Origin: Methylobacterium sp. Leaf118
GTDB lineage: Bacteria > Pseudomonadota > Alphaproteobacteria > Rhizobiales > Beijerinckiaceae
Direction: 5' to 3'
Assembly (NCBI RefSeq): GCF_920984675.1
Contig: NZ_CAKLBV010000002.1
Location: forward strand, 1-64,000
Length of the DNA stretch: 64,000 bases
The notes under the pieces are model-generated. The model had not been told where the DNA came from. It did no database searches and saw nothing but the letters and a program-made list of their open reading frames with translations. The position numbers and the translations under genes are program-made. Below are positions 28,777 through 37,285 of the stretch, one piece after another; the first letter of the stretch is position 1; each line of letters begins with the position of its first letter.

Positions 28777-29696
28777 CGGGACGGCTGATCGCGCTGACCG
28801 GGGCGACGGGTTTCATCGGGCGCCACCTGCTGACGGCCCTCTCGGCCCGCGGCTACCGGGTGCGGGTGCTGCTGCGGCGGCCCGTCGCCGTGCCCGAGGG
28901 GGCGAGCGGCGCGGTGGTGGGGGATCTCGCCCGGCCAATGAACATGGCCGCCGCGCTGACCGGGGTCGATGCCGTGGTCCATTCGGCGGGGCTCGCCCAC
29001 GCCATGTCCGGCGCCCCCGACGACGATTTTCGCGATTCGAACACCGAGGCGACCCGCAAGCTCGCCGAGGCCGCGCAGCGGGCCAGGGTGGGGCGCTTCG
29101 TGTTCCTGTCCTCGATCCGGGCCCAATCGGGCCCCAGCGCCGCGGCGGCGCTCTCCGAGGCGGATCCGCCGGCCCCGACCGATCCCTATGGCCGCTCGAA
29201 GCTCGCCGCCGAGGAGGCGCTCGCCCAGGCCGGACTCGACTGGGTGGCCCTGCGTCCGGTCCTCGTCTACGGCGCGGGGGTGAAGGGCAACATGGCGGCT
29301 TTGCTCCGGCTCGCCCGAACGCCCTACCCGCTGCCGCTGGGGAGCCTGACCGGCCGCCGCTCCCTCGTCTCGGTCGAGAGCCTCGCGGGCGCGGTCGCGG
29401 CGGCGCTCGAGGCGCCGGGCCCCTTGGCCCGCCCGCTGATCGTGGCCGAGCCCGACCCGCTGACGCTGCCCGAGATGCTGACGGCGCTGCGCGCCGGCCT
29501 CGGCCGGGGGCCGGGCCTCCTGCCCTGCCCGGTGCCGCTGATCGGGCTCGCCTGCCGGGCGAGCGGCCGGAATGAGGTGTTCGATCGGTTGTCGGGTTCG
29601 CTGGTCGCCCGCGCCGACGGGCTGGAGGCCCTCGGTTGGCGGCCGGCGCACGGCCCCCGCGACGGGCTCGCGGCCCTGGCACGGGCGGGCGGGTGA
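28773..29696 (+). CDS. NAD-dependent epimerase/dehydratase (extended SDR)
   Basis: A 307-aa nucleotide-sugar epimerase-type enzyme. It has the Rossmann motif GATGFIGRH (about 9-17), VVHSAG, the catalytic Tyr-x-x-x-Lys in DPYGRSKLAAEEAL, and RPVLVYGAGVKGN. It starts with GTG overlapping the stop of the transferase gene by four bases, so the two are coupled. WecA-like transferase followed by such an epimerase is a familiar surface-polysaccharide pairing, in which the epimerase makes the sugar nucleotide for the transferase. The precise substrate cannot be told; UDP-N-acetylhexosamine 4-epimerisation is a reasonable guess. Confidence 0.9.
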   Translation: MTGRLIALTGATGFIGRHLLTALSARGYRVRVLLRRPVAVPEGASGAVVGDLARPMNMAAALTGVDAVVHSAGLAHAMSGAPDDDFRDSNTEATRKLAEAAQRARVGRFVFLSSIRAQSGPSAAAALSEADPPAPTDPYGRSKLAAEEALAQAGLDWVALRPVLVYGAGVKGNMAALLRLARTPYPLPLGSLTGRRSLVSVESLAGAVAAALEAPGPLARPLIVAEPDPLTLPEMLTALRAGLGRGPGLLPCPVPLIGLACRASGRNEVFDRLSGSLVARADGLEALGWRPAHGPRDGLAALARAGG

Positions 29697-29772
29697 AGCA
29701 TCGGCCGAGAGGCGAATGCCGGCTCCCGGGACGAGGCCGCACGGGCGCTGCGGGAATCGCGCCCTGCCCGAG

Positions 29773-29806
29773 GGGCTCGGAGGATCGGGCTCGGAGGATC
29801 GGGCTC
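29773..29806. repeat. 14-bp tandem duplication
   Basis: gggctcggaggatc occurs twice in tandem (29773-29786 and 29787-29800) with a six-base partial third copy. It lies in the 108-bp spacer between the convergent epimerase and DCC genes and just touches the DCC stop codon. Probably replication slippage. Confidence 0.8.
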
Positions 29807-30206
29807 AAAGCATCCGGCCGCGCCGAAGAAGCCACACGAGCCGGGGCCGGAGGGGAAGCGAGAGGCGGTAGGCAGCCTCGGCGAGCACGAGGAAGGGGCG
29901 TCGACCCAAGATCCGCGCGTCGATCAGCCGCCCGAGCCAGCGCCAGCCGGGCAGGGTCCGCCACAGCCTCGCGAAGGCGGCGGCCCCGGAGACGAGCTGC
30001 CCGTCCCGACTGCGCAGATGGAACCGGCCCAGTGCCGCCGCGCGGGTCAGCCCAGGCCCCAGGGGCGCGGCCGCGTCGCGCCCGACATCGACGAAGGCGA
30101 CCTGCCCGGCCCCCCGGCTGCGGCGATAATGAGCGATCTCCTTCCGGCAGAGCGGGCAGGCCCCGTCGAAATAGACCGTGACCTCCGCGTCCGCTCCCTC
30201 GCCCAT
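29805..30206 (-). CDS. DCC family thiol-disulfide protein (DUF393)
   Basis: A 133-aa member of the DCC family. The name-giving motif is present as YFDGACPLCRKEI (Cys17, Cys20), followed by YRRSRGAGQVAFVDV, the LGRFHLRSRDGQLVSGAAAF stretch and a hydrophobic C-terminal part (PFLVLAEAAYRLSLPLRPRLVWLL) that may associate with the membrane. The family has a thioredoxin-like fold and is presumed to act in thiol redox chemistry. ATG 30206 is chosen as it fits the family N-terminus. The stop of a 56-aa membrane protein gene lies five bases upstream, suggesting cotranscription. Confidence 0.88.
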   Translation of the reverse strand: MGEGADAEVTVYFDGACPLCRKEIAHYRRSRGAGQVAFVDVGRDAAAPLGPGLTRAAALGRFHLRSRDGQLVSGAAAFARLWRTLPGWRWLGRLIDARILGRRPFLVLAEAAYRLSLPLRPRLVWLLRRGRML

Positions 30207-30211
30207 GGCCG

Positions 30212-30382
30212 TCACGGACGGCGCGCGGCGGTGGTCACGGGCTCGGCGGGACCATCGATCGCGCGCCCCTGATCCCGGGTCGGCCCCGTGCCCATGAACA
30301 GCCCGACGATGGCGATGCCGGCCATCGCCACGGCGACGACAGAGGCGGCGTAGAACCGGAAATGGATATGGTCCACTCGCAT
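30212..30382 (-). CDS. Small single-span membrane protein, 56 aa
   Basis: Unrecognised. After MRVDHIHFRFYA it has one strongly hydrophobic segment (about 13-30, SVVAVAMAGIAIVGLFMG) and a polar C-terminus. AGGAGG lies 12 bases before ATG 30382, a little far but distinct. It precedes the DCC gene with a five-base gap. The pair may form a membrane-linked redox unit; that is inference. Confidence 0.55.
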   Translation of the reverse strand: MRVDHIHFRFYAASVVAVAMAGIAIVGLFMGTGPTRDQGRAIDGPAEPVTTAARRP

Positions 30383-30830
30383 GGCGCGGAGAGCCTCCTG
30401 GCGTGTCGCGAAAAGATGTTTCGCCGAACGACAATCGATCGATCGCGGAATTGCTCCGCCCGAATCGGTCACGATTGTGTTCCGAACAGCAAAACTTGGA
30501 TCGACGCGAGTGTTGGTGCGAGAAGAAATGCGGGGACGATCTGAGCGAGACTGAGTTCTTGGATTCGACCGATTGTCGCAGTCTCGAGCGCGCGGCAAGC
30601 CTGGACGTTGAGCGGCCGGTTCCTTTGCCCGAGAGCCTTCTCACGGTGAACGCGGGTCTCTCCTCTCGGGCAGCCCGCCCGAGCCGGGATCCGAGTGCCT
30701 CGGGACCGCCTCGGAGCTCTGCGCCGCCCATGCGCGATGACCCCGGAGCCGTCCATGTCCCTGCTGCGATCCGAGCCCCCCGCCGCCGGCCTCGCTCGAT
30801 ATCGGCACATCCCCGCCCTCGGCGCAGCCC
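30383..30830. other. Intergenic region, no gene seen
   Basis: The segment between the small membrane protein start and the oxidoreductase remnant has lower GC than the flanks around 30400-30560, as expected for promoter DNA of the minus-strand pair. Overlapping short frames on both strands show no coherent protein. An EcfG-type promoter was sought and not found. Confidence 0.4.
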
Positions 30831-31330
30831 ATATCGGCCCAGCGCGAGGCCGCCATCGACGGCGGCCTGCCCGGGATGAGCGCGCCGCTGCAGGCCATGA
30901 GCCGCACCCTGTCAGTCGCTGGAACACCCGGGCCGAGGCGCTCCTGCCGGGCCGGACGGATGGCGGCTGCGGGGGAGCGATCTCGAGACGGGCGGCTTCA
31001 CCACGGTGCTCACGGCGCTGCCGGCCGAACAGACCGCCGACCTCGTGAGCGAACCCGCGCCCGCGATCGCCGCCGTGGCCCGGGCGACGCGGTCGGAGCC
31101 CTGCTGGACCGCTTCTTCGCCGAGACCGGCGGACGCCGGTGCTTCCGGTGCATCTCGCCGGGCCTCGCTGGCGCTATGCGGCGTCGGGCGCCACCGGACG
31201 CGATCTGCTGTGGAACCCCGCCCGCGGGCCGGGGGCCTGCGGTGACGGGCTCGCCGGGCCGGGGGTCGAGCAGGCGTGGCGGTCCGGCCGGCGCCTGGCC
31301 GCGGCCGTCGGGGCGCAGGCGCGGCCGGCC
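30831..31330 (+). pseudogene. Decayed FAD-dependent oxidoreductase (renalase-like), N-terminus lost
   Basis: Pieces of one protein lie in order in three frames: EAAIDGGLPGMSAPLQAMSRTL (about 30846-30910), then WRLRGSDLETGGFTTVLTALPAEQTADLV (about 30960-31050) after a frameshift, and RWRYAASGATGRDLLWNPA followed by GACGDG and VEQAWRSGRRLA (about 31160-31305) after another. These match the C-terminal half of NAD(P)/FAD-dependent renalase-like oxidoreductases, where PGMSAL, PaeQA, RWRYA and CGDW...VE.AWLSG are characteristic. The N-terminal GxGxxG dinucleotide fold is absent. The family call is from memory of motifs; the frame breaks are seen directly. Confidence 0.65.
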
Positions 31331-31350
31331 GGCCGATCGCGGCGCGTGAC

Positions 31351-33315
31351 CTACGAGGCCGCCGCCACGGGTTCGGGCTGCGGCGCGCTGGGGGGGGCCG
31401 TCGGCACCGCCCGGGCCCGCTCGCGGAAATCGGGAATCGCCTCCTCGAACACCGCCTCGGCCGCCGCCCGGTCCCCGGCCTCCACGGCCGCGCGCAGACG
31501 CCGGATCCAGCCCTCCAGGATCACCCGGTCGGCGAAGACGGGCTTGGCGGCCATCACCCCGTCGATGCCGGCGAGCTGCACCCGCGGCTCCTCCTTGGCG
31601 AACAGGATCTCGTTGAGCCGCTCCCCGGGGCGCGCCCCGGTCACCTGGACCTCGATGTCCTCGCCGGGCTCGAAGCCGGCGAGACGAATCATCCGCTCGG
31701 CGAGATCGCGGATGCGGACGGGCTGGCCCATCTTGAGCACGTAGACCGCTGCGCGCTGCTCGCCCGTGTCGCCGCGCCCTTCCGCGTCGGCGTGGGAGGC
31801 CGCGGTGAGGACGAGGTCGGAGGCCTCGCGCACGGTCATGAAGTAGCGCACCATCTCGGAATGGGTGACCGTGACGGGGCCGCCCCGGGCGATCTGGGCC
31901 TTGAACACCGGCACCACCGACCCTGCCGAGCCGAGCACGTTGCCGAAGCGCACGGCGATGAGGCGGGTCGCGCCCACCCCCGATTGCTCGGCATCGAGGG
32001 ATTGGGCCACCATCTCGGCGAAGCGCTTGGTCACGCCGAGCTGCGAGACCGGCTCGATCGCCTTGTCGGTCGAGATCATCACCAGCGCCCGGGCGCCCGC
32101 CGCGACGGTGGCCTCGGCGACGTTGATCGAGCCGAACACGTTGGTCTTGATGCCCTCGGCCCAGTCGCGCTCGAGATAGGGCACCTGCTTCAGCGCCGCG
32201 GCGTGGAAGACGTGGGTCGGCCGGAAGTCGCGGAGGAGGGCGTGCAGCCGCTCCCGGTCGCGGATGTCGGCGAGGGCGCCCTCGACCTCGGCCTCGGCGT
32301 GCAGCAGGGCGGGAGCGTTGAGGACGCCGTGGAGCGCCGGCTCCGAATTCTCGATCACGAGGAGCGCGGCGGCGCCGAAGGCGATCGCCCGGGCGCAGAT
32401 TTCCGAGCCGATCGAGCCGCCGCCCCCCGTCACGACGACGCGGGCGCCGACGAGAAAGGCTTCGAGGCGCGGTCGGTCGATGGCGACGGTGGGACGAAGC
32501 AGCAGGTCCTCGATCTCGAGGGGGGCGAGTTCGGCGTCGCGCATCCCCTCGCCGAGGCTGGTGACGCGGGCGAGCGGCAGGCCGAGCCGCCGGGCGCGGG
32601 CGATCAGGTCGTCGGGCTCGGATTCCGGCGCCAGCGCGCTCGGCGTCGCCACGAGCCGGCGCACGGCCGCGCCGCGGCCGGCGAGATCGGTCACGACGCG
32701 TTCGAGGTCGCGGAAGCCTCCGAGCACCGGCACGCCGCGCATCATCTGGCCGGCCTCGTCGGCCCGCGGCGAGAGGATGCCCTTAGGCGCCAGCCGCTTG
32801 ACCGAGCCCGACTCGATCGCCCGCAGCACGATCTCGATATCGGCCCCACGTCCGAGCAGCAGCGTCGGCGTGGTGGCGGCCTTCGCCTGGGTCTGCCGGG
32901 AGCGGGCGTATTTCAGGTAGCGGAAGGCGAGGCGCGGGCCGCCGAGCAGGAAGACCTGAAGCACCCAGTAGAGGGCGATGGCGACCTTGCCGAAGAAGTA
33001 GAAGCCGTACAGGTTGGCCGAGACCAGCACGTAGTCGATCACGAGAAGCGTCAGCGCCATGACGCTCGCCGCACGGACGATCCCGGCGAGATCGGGCAGC
33101 GAGGCGAAGCGCCACTTGGTCCGGTAGAGCTTGAACCACGCGTAGATCAGCCCGGCATAGACCAGGAACGGCGGCAGCAGGAGCGGCAGCGCGTGCAGCC
33201 GCTCGGCGAGCAGGTCGCCTTGGAAGCGGAACACGAAGGTCAGCACCACGGCCGCCGCGGTGGCGGCGAGATCGTGGGCGACCATCACCGCCGTCTTGAG
33301 GGTGCGCTTCTGCAT
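31351..33315 (-). CDS. CapD/WbpM-like polysaccharide biosynthesis nucleotide-sugar dehydratase
   Basis: A 654-aa membrane-bound enzyme. About four N-terminal helices (13-130) are followed by a first nucleotide-binding-like region (about 148-280) and the catalytic extended SDR domain with GGGGSIGSE at 297-305, MISTDKAIEPVSQLGVTKRFAE, VRFGNVLGSAGSVVP and TVTHSEMVRYFMTVREA. WbpM/FlaA1-type proteins of this layout are UDP-GlcNAc inverting or retaining 4,6-dehydratases that supply deoxy amino sugars for surface glycans. The WecA-like transferase and epimerase at 27760-29696 on the other strand are probable partners, separated by the DCC genes and a pseudogene. Confidence 0.92.
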   Translation of the reverse strand: MQKRTLKTAVMVAHDLAATAAAVVLTFVFRFQGDLLAERLHALPLLLPPFLVYAGLIYAWFKLYRTKWRFASLPDLAGIVRAASVMALTLLVIDYVLVSANLYGFYFFGKVAIALYWVLQVFLLGGPRLAFRYLKYARSRQTQAKAATTPTLLLGRGADIEIVLRAIESGSVKRLAPKGILSPRADEAGQMMRGVPVLGGFRDLERVVTDLAGRGAAVRRLVATPSALAPESEPDDLIARARRLGLPLARVTSLGEGMRDAELAPLEIEDLLLRPTVAIDRPRLEAFLVGARVVVTGGGGSIGSEICARAIAFGAAALLVIENSEPALHGVLNAPALLHAEAEVEGALADIRDRERLHALLRDFRPTHVFHAAALKQVPYLERDWAEGIKTNVFGSINVAEATVAAGARALVMISTDKAIEPVSQLGVTKRFAEMVAQSLDAEQSGVGATRLIAVRFGNVLGSAGSVVPVFKAQIARGGPVTVTHSEMVRYFMTVREASDLVLTAASHADAEGRGDTGEQRAAVYVLKMGQPVRIRDLAERMIRLAGFEPGEDIEVQVTGARPGERLNEILFAKEEPRVQLAGIDGVMAAKPVFADRVILEGWIRRLRAAVEAGDRAAAEAVFEEAIPDFRERARAVPTAPPSAPQPEPVAAAS

Positions 33316-33380
33316 GGGGCTTTTTGCGAGTGCGGGGCGGTATCGGCGCCGCCCCGGGCGATGTCAACGCGGGCGCGGCC

Positions 33381-34232
33381 TCAGCTTACCGCGCGCTTGG
33401 CCCGATCGAGGGCGGCATCCGCTCCCTCGATATCCGGAGCGTCGATGCGGCGGTAGCGGGCCTGGATCAGGCCGAACGCCCCGAAGGCGAAGTGCCCGGC
33501 GGCGACCACCGCGAGCAGCACCCAGCCATAGGGCTGCGCCCGCAAAGCCGCGAAGGCTCCCGAAAGGCCGTGCGCCTCGGAGGGACCCTGCGTCCAGGCG
33601 GCGGCGGCGAGGAAGCCGGCGATGATCAGGAACACCACGGCGCGGGCCGCATAGCCGAACCGGCCGACGGGCTTGGCCCAGCGGTCGCCCCCCGCCGGCA
33701 GCGAGAGCCGGTCGGTCACGTCGCCCTTCCAGGCCTTGGTGGCATAGGCGATCCCGGCCGTGGCAACCCCCGCGGCGAGGAGCCCGACGAGCCAGGCCCC
33801 GAGGGGCTGGCGCAGGAGCCAGGCGGTCCAGTCCCGCACGCCGTCGCCCCCTGCCGAGGCGCGGCCGATGCCGAAGGCGAGCTGCCCTGCCGTCACCGCG
33901 AGGCCGGCATAGATCGCGGCGCTGATGAGGTGGGCGCCGCGCACGGCGAGCGCCTTGGGCGAGCGGCCGCGCCGGTCGGCGTCGGTCGTGCCCTCGACGA
34001 GGCGCCACAGGGCGAAGCCCGCGAGTCCCACGGCGATCAGCCCGACGATGATCGCGCCGAACGGGCCGCCCAGCACGGCCCGCAGCGCGCCCTTGCTGTC
34101 GCTGGCCGAGCCGCCCTGGCCCAGGGCCGCGAGCAGGGCCAGCGCGCCGACCACGCAATAGACGAGGCCGCGGGCGCCGTAGCCGAAGCGGGCGAGATGT
34201 TCGAGGGCGTTGTCGTTCCGGCTCCAGGACAT
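33381..34232 (-). CDS. DUF1206 membrane protein
   Basis: A 283-aa protein with three DUF1206 repeats, each built from two membrane helices with a FGYGARGLVYCVVGALAL-type element: near residue 16 (ARFGYGARGLVY), near 105 (RGAHLISAAIYAGLAV) and near 199 (GRFGYAARAVVFLIIAGFL). The function of the family is unknown. Its start lies five bases after the stop of the 111-aa gene upstream, indicating one transcript. The C-terminus is soluble and charged (DAPDIEGADAALDRAKRAV). Confidence 0.87.
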   Translation of the reverse strand: MSWSRNDNALEHLARFGYGARGLVYCVVGALALLAALGQGGSASDSKGALRAVLGGPFGAIIVGLIAVGLAGFALWRLVEGTTDADRRGRSPKALAVRGAHLISAAIYAGLAVTAGQLAFGIGRASAGGDGVRDWTAWLLRQPLGAWLVGLLAAGVATAGIAYATKAWKGDVTDRLSLPAGGDRWAKPVGRFGYAARAVVFLIIAGFLAAAAWTQGPSEAHGLSGAFAALRAQPYGWVLLAVVAAGHFAFGAFGLIQARYRRIDAPDIEGADAALDRAKRAVS

Positions 34233-34237
34233 GCCGG

Positions 34238-34573
34238 TCAGTCGCGCTCGGGCTTGCCGGAGAGCGCCACGTAGAAGCCGAGCCCGTCGCCCGCCGGAAG
34301 CGTCTGGAGGCGATCGATCCAGCCGCGGCGCTTGCCCTCGAGCAGGAGGCGGCCGACCGGTTGGAACAGCGTCTCGCCGCCGCCCTCCGGCGGAGGTGCG
34401 AGGCGCACCGCCACGGTCTTGCCCTTGCCGAAGCGACTGCGCTCCAGCATGTCGCCGATCGAGGCCTCCGCGGTCGCGCGATTGGCGGTGCGCAGATCGA
34501 GCACCGACTCGGCATCGGTGACGCCCAGCGTGCCGCGCAGCTTGTTGGCGTAGAAATCTTCGAAATGGGGCAA
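34238..34573 (-). CDS. Hypothetical protein, 111 aa, TTG start
   Basis: Not firmly recognised. The order of elements (SVLDLRT, a helix, a hydrophobic strand TVAVRL, a loop with GGG, then LFQPVGRLLLEG, WIDRLQTLP and GLGFYVALSG) loosely resembles a small Smr-like alpha/beta fold, but the LDxHG signature is missing. The frame opens with TTG at 34573, preceded by GGGACC about eight bases away; no ATG or GTG is available. It sits directly upstream of the DUF1206 gene with a five-base gap, so the two are probably functionally linked. Confidence 0.65.
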   Translation of the reverse strand: MPHFEDFYANKLRGTLGVTDAESVLDLRTANRATAEASIGDMLERSRFGKGKTVAVRLAPPPEGGGETLFQPVGRLLLEGKRRGWIDRLQTLPAGDGLGFYVALSGKPERD

Positions 34574-34597
34574 GGCCGGTCCCGTACGGGTTCGTCG

Positions 34598-34810
34598 TCA
34601 GAAGTCGAGAGCGTCGTCGATGTCGGCAACGGCCAGGATGCCGTGGAGTTCGGACAAGCCGATCGCGCCGATCCGCGGATGGCGTGGGTTCGGCGACGGC
34701 ATCGGCCCGCCGTCGATCCGTTCCGAAGGCTCCTCGTCGAGCCAACCGGCGACCCAGGCGTAAGACGCCGCCGCCCACATGCCGGGGTCGCGCCGCAGGG
34801 CGAGCGCCAT
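34598..34810 (-). CDS. Hypothetical protein, 70 aa
   Basis: Unrecognised. The protein (MALALRRDPGMWAAASYAWV...) has a hydrophobic/aromatic first helix, then an acidic and proline-rich middle, and ends AVADIDDALDF. GGAGG lies about seven bases before ATG 34810, which supports this start over 34891. It lies just upstream of the TTG-start gene on the same strand. Confidence 0.5.
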   Translation of the reverse strand: MALALRRDPGMWAAASYAWVAGWLDEEPSERIDGGPMPSPNPRHPRIGAIGLSELHGILAVADIDDALDF

Positions 34811-34855
34811 CGAGAGGCCTCCGAAGACGGTGGCGATGCTAGCACTGCCCCGCCG

Positions 34856-34899
34856 CCAAGCAAGCGGGCAGCCAAGCAAGCGGGCAGCCAATCAAGCGG
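34856..34899. repeat. 16-bp tandem repeat
   Basis: ccaagcaagcgggcag occurs twice in tandem (34856-34871, 34872-34887) with a third, partial and mutated copy to 34899. It lies between the Uma2 gene end and the 70-aa gene start. It may be slippage; a copy-number effect on spacing of a promoter is possible but unproven. Confidence 0.85.
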
Positions 34900-34913
34900 T
34901 CTGGAGCCCGAGG

Positions 34914-35474
34914 TCAGAGGCTGAGGCGCGCATAGATCTCCGCGACCGCCAGCGTGCCGCCGAGTTCGGGCAGGTCGATGACCCCGCCGGGGCCGGCGAC
35001 CTGAACGATCCAGTCCGGAGCGCGGCGCCAGACCTCCACCCGCGCCTCGTTCTGATGCACGAGCAGGAGGACGGCGAGCGACGGAACGGTCTGGTAGAAC
35101 TCGGTCTTGCGGCCGCGGTCGAGCACGAGGGTCGAGGGCGAGAGGACTTCCACGACGAGCAGGGGATCGCTCGTGTAGCCGTCTTCGGGCGGCGCGCCGC
35201 ATGACACCACCACGTCGGGAATCGGCGCATAGTCGTCCATGGCCTCGCTGAGGATCGCGAGACCCGGATAGGCGCCACAGCCCTGTCGCTCGGCGAGATC
35301 GTCGAGACGCTTGACGAGGTTGGTGACGATGCGCTGATGCCGGCCTTTTGCCGGCGACATCATCGTCGGCATTCCGTCGATCAATTCCCAGCGCTCATCG
35401 TCCGGCCGGAGGGCGGCCCAATCCCGATACTCGGCGACCCGCATGCGGGTGTCGCGGCGCGCTGGCACGGCCAT
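34914..35474 (-). CDS. Uma2 family putative endonuclease (DUF820)
   Basis: A 186-aa PD-(D/E)xK-like protein of the Uma2 family. Typical motifs: RWELIDGMPTMMSPAKGRHQRIV, the catalytic-type Asp and E-x-L in PDVVVSCG...PLLVVEVLSPST and the conserved RKTEFYQTVPSLAVLLLV. Uma2 proteins are widespread in many copies in cyanobacteria and some alphaproteobacteria; their role is unsettled and nuclease activity is predicted rather than shown. ATG 35474. It stands alone and could be an accessory gene. Confidence 0.88.
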   Translation of the reverse strand: MAVPARRDTRMRVAEYRDWAALRPDDERWELIDGMPTMMSPAKGRHQRIVTNLVKRLDDLAERQGCGAYPGLAILSEAMDDYAPIPDVVVSCGAPPEDGYTSDPLLVVEVLSPSTLVLDRGRKTEFYQTVPSLAVLLLVHQNEARVEVWRRAPDWIVQVAGPGGVIDLPELGGTLAVAEIYARLSL

Positions 35475-35509
35475 CGCTCAGCCTCCTGTGCGAAGGCCGG
35501 AACCGTAAC

Positions 35510-35539
35510 AAAAAAGGGCCGCCCCGGACAGGGCGGCCC
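35510..35539 (-). terminator. Intrinsic terminator of homospermidine synthase
   Basis: On the minus strand GGGCCGCCC, a short loop TGTCC and GGGGCGGCCC are followed by TTTTTTG. It lies about 25 bases past the hss stop. Confidence 0.95.
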
Positions 35540-35563
35540 ACGTCGCGTCAGGGCAGGGATGCC

Positions 35564-37012
35564 TCAGCGGTGCACGAGCACGTTGCGGAACTGCCAGGGA
35601 TCGCTCGGGTCGATGTCCTCCGGGAACAGGCCGGGCCGGTCGGTCAGCGGCGTCCAGTCGGTGTAGACGCCGACCACCGGGCCGAGATACGGCGTCTGCA
35701 CTTCGAGGCAGCGGCGGAAGTCGATCTCGTCGGCCTCGACGATGCCGGCCTCCGGGTTCTCCAGCGCCCAGACCATGCCGGCGAGCACGGCGCTCGTGAC
35801 CTGAAGGCCCGTCGCGTTCTGGTAGGGCGCGATCCGGCGGGTCTCCTCGATGGAGAGCTGCGAGCCGTACCAGTAGGCGTTCTTGGCGTGGCCGTAGAGG
35901 AGCACGCCGAGCTCGTCGATGCCGTCGACGATCTCGTTCTCGTCGAGAATGTGCTGGCGCTCCTGCACCTTGCCGGCATTGCCCCACATCTCGTGGAGCG
36001 ACAGCACGGCGTCGTTGGCCGGGTGGTAGGCGTAGTGGCAGGTCGGGCGGTAGACCGCCGTGTCGCCCTCGCGCACCGTGTAGTAGTCGGCGATCGAGAC
36101 CGCCTCGTTGTGGGTCACGAGGAAGCCGAACTGCGCGCCCACGGTCGGCACCCAGGTGCGCACGCGGGTGTCGGCGCCGGGCTGAAGCAGGAAGATCGCG
36201 CAACGCGACCCCTTGGTCTGCGCCTCGGCATTGGCCGGCTTCCAGGTCTCGTGGGTGCCCCAGCCGAGTTCGGCCGGCTGGTTGCCCTCGGAGACGAAGC
36301 CCTCGACCGACCAAGTGTTGACGAACACGCCCATGGGCTTGGGGGTCTTGGCGCGCTGGGTGTCGCGCTCGGCGATGTGGACGCCCTTGACGCCGAGCGT
36401 CTGCATCAGCGCGGCCCAGCCTTCACGGCTGGTCGGCTCCGGATCGGTGACGCCCGTATCCCGGGCGATGTTCAGGAGCGCCTGCTTGACGAACCACGAG
36501 ACCATGCCGGGATTGGCGCCGCAGCAGGACACCGCGGTCGGGCCGCCGGGGGCGGCGCGGCGGGCGGCCAGGATGTTCTCGCGCAGGGCGTAGTTGGTGC
36601 GGTCGGCCTGGCTCAGATCCTTGTCGAAGTAGAAGCCGGTCCACGGCTCGGCGACGGTGTCGATGTAGAGCGCGCCGAGTTCGCGGCAGAGTTCGAGGAT
36701 GTCGCGCGAGGAGGTGTCGACGGAGAGGTTCACGCAGAAGCCCTGGCCGCCGCCCTCGGTGAGAAGCGGCGTGAGGACCTCGCGGTAGTTCTCCTTGGTG
36801 AGCGCCACCGTCTCGAAGCGCAGGCCGTGCTTCTCGGCGAGCGCCTTATGGGTGTCGACCGGATCGATCACGGTGAAGCGGGCACGGTCGTAGGCGAAGT
36901 GGCGCTCGATGAGCGGCAGGGTGCCCCGACCGATCGAGCCGAAGCCGATCATCACGATCGGGCCGGTGATGCGACCGTGGACGGGCCATTCCTTCTGCGG
37001 GCCATCGGACAT
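35564..37012 (-). CDS. hss: Homospermidine synthase
   Basis: A 482-aa NAD-dependent enzyme that makes symmetric homospermidine from putrescine; length is normal. It shows the N-terminal dinucleotide motif VMIGFGSIGRGTLPL (about 20-34), then FCVNLSVDTSSRDI, LGALYIDTVAEPWTGFY, SCCGANPGMVSWFVKQAL and the C-terminal WYGSQLSIEETR region. It is a single gene with a strong terminator. Its substrate is the product of the ornithine decarboxylase encoded 1.3 kb upstream on the same strand, so the two form a short polyamine pathway typical of alphaproteobacteria. Confidence 0.96.
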   Translation of the reverse strand: MSDGPQKEWPVHGRITGPIVMIGFGSIGRGTLPLIERHFAYDRARFTVIDPVDTHKALAEKHGLRFETVALTKENYREVLTPLLTEGGGQGFCVNLSVDTSSRDILELCRELGALYIDTVAEPWTGFYFDKDLSQADRTNYALRENILAARRAAPGGPTAVSCCGANPGMVSWFVKQALLNIARDTGVTDPEPTSREGWAALMQTLGVKGVHIAERDTQRAKTPKPMGVFVNTWSVEGFVSEGNQPAELGWGTHETWKPANAEAQTKGSRCAIFLLQPGADTRVRTWVPTVGAQFGFLVTHNEAVSIADYYTVREGDTAVYRPTCHYAYHPANDAVLSLHEMWGNAGKVQERQHILDENEIVDGIDELGVLLYGHAKNAYWYGSQLSIEETRRIAPYQNATGLQVTSAVLAGMVWALENPEAGIVEADEIDFRRCLEVQTPYLGPVVGVYTDWTPLTDRPGLFPEDIDPSDPWQFRNVLVHR

Positions 37013-37285
37013 GCGCGGACACTCCTTAGTCGGGCTGCTCTTTGCTCGAGAGCGGGGGATTGCTGCGTGGAAGTGACGAGCGGATGACGGTTCGGCGTCG
37101 GCCGGTCAACTGCGCCCACCACGGGTTAATTGCGGAACCGTGAAGGAGAAAGCAATTCGTTATGCACCTAATGCATGGCTGCGAGGAGGCGCGGCGGGGG
37201 TTCGCGGCCGAGGATCGCGCTTATATTGCACTGCAACACGGGAGGCACGTTCAGGGGCTCACGACGCCGTAAAGGGGAAAGAGCC

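Noticed and set aside
37130..37170. EcfG-like promoter (GGAAC ... CGTT) upstream of the 67-aa gene and hss
   Set aside because: The spacing between the two boxes is about 19 bases, longer than the usual 16-17.
37175..37285. N-terminal extension of the 67-aa gene
   Set aside because: Arginine/glycine-rich and lacks a ribosome binding site; the ATG at 37286 has a good one.
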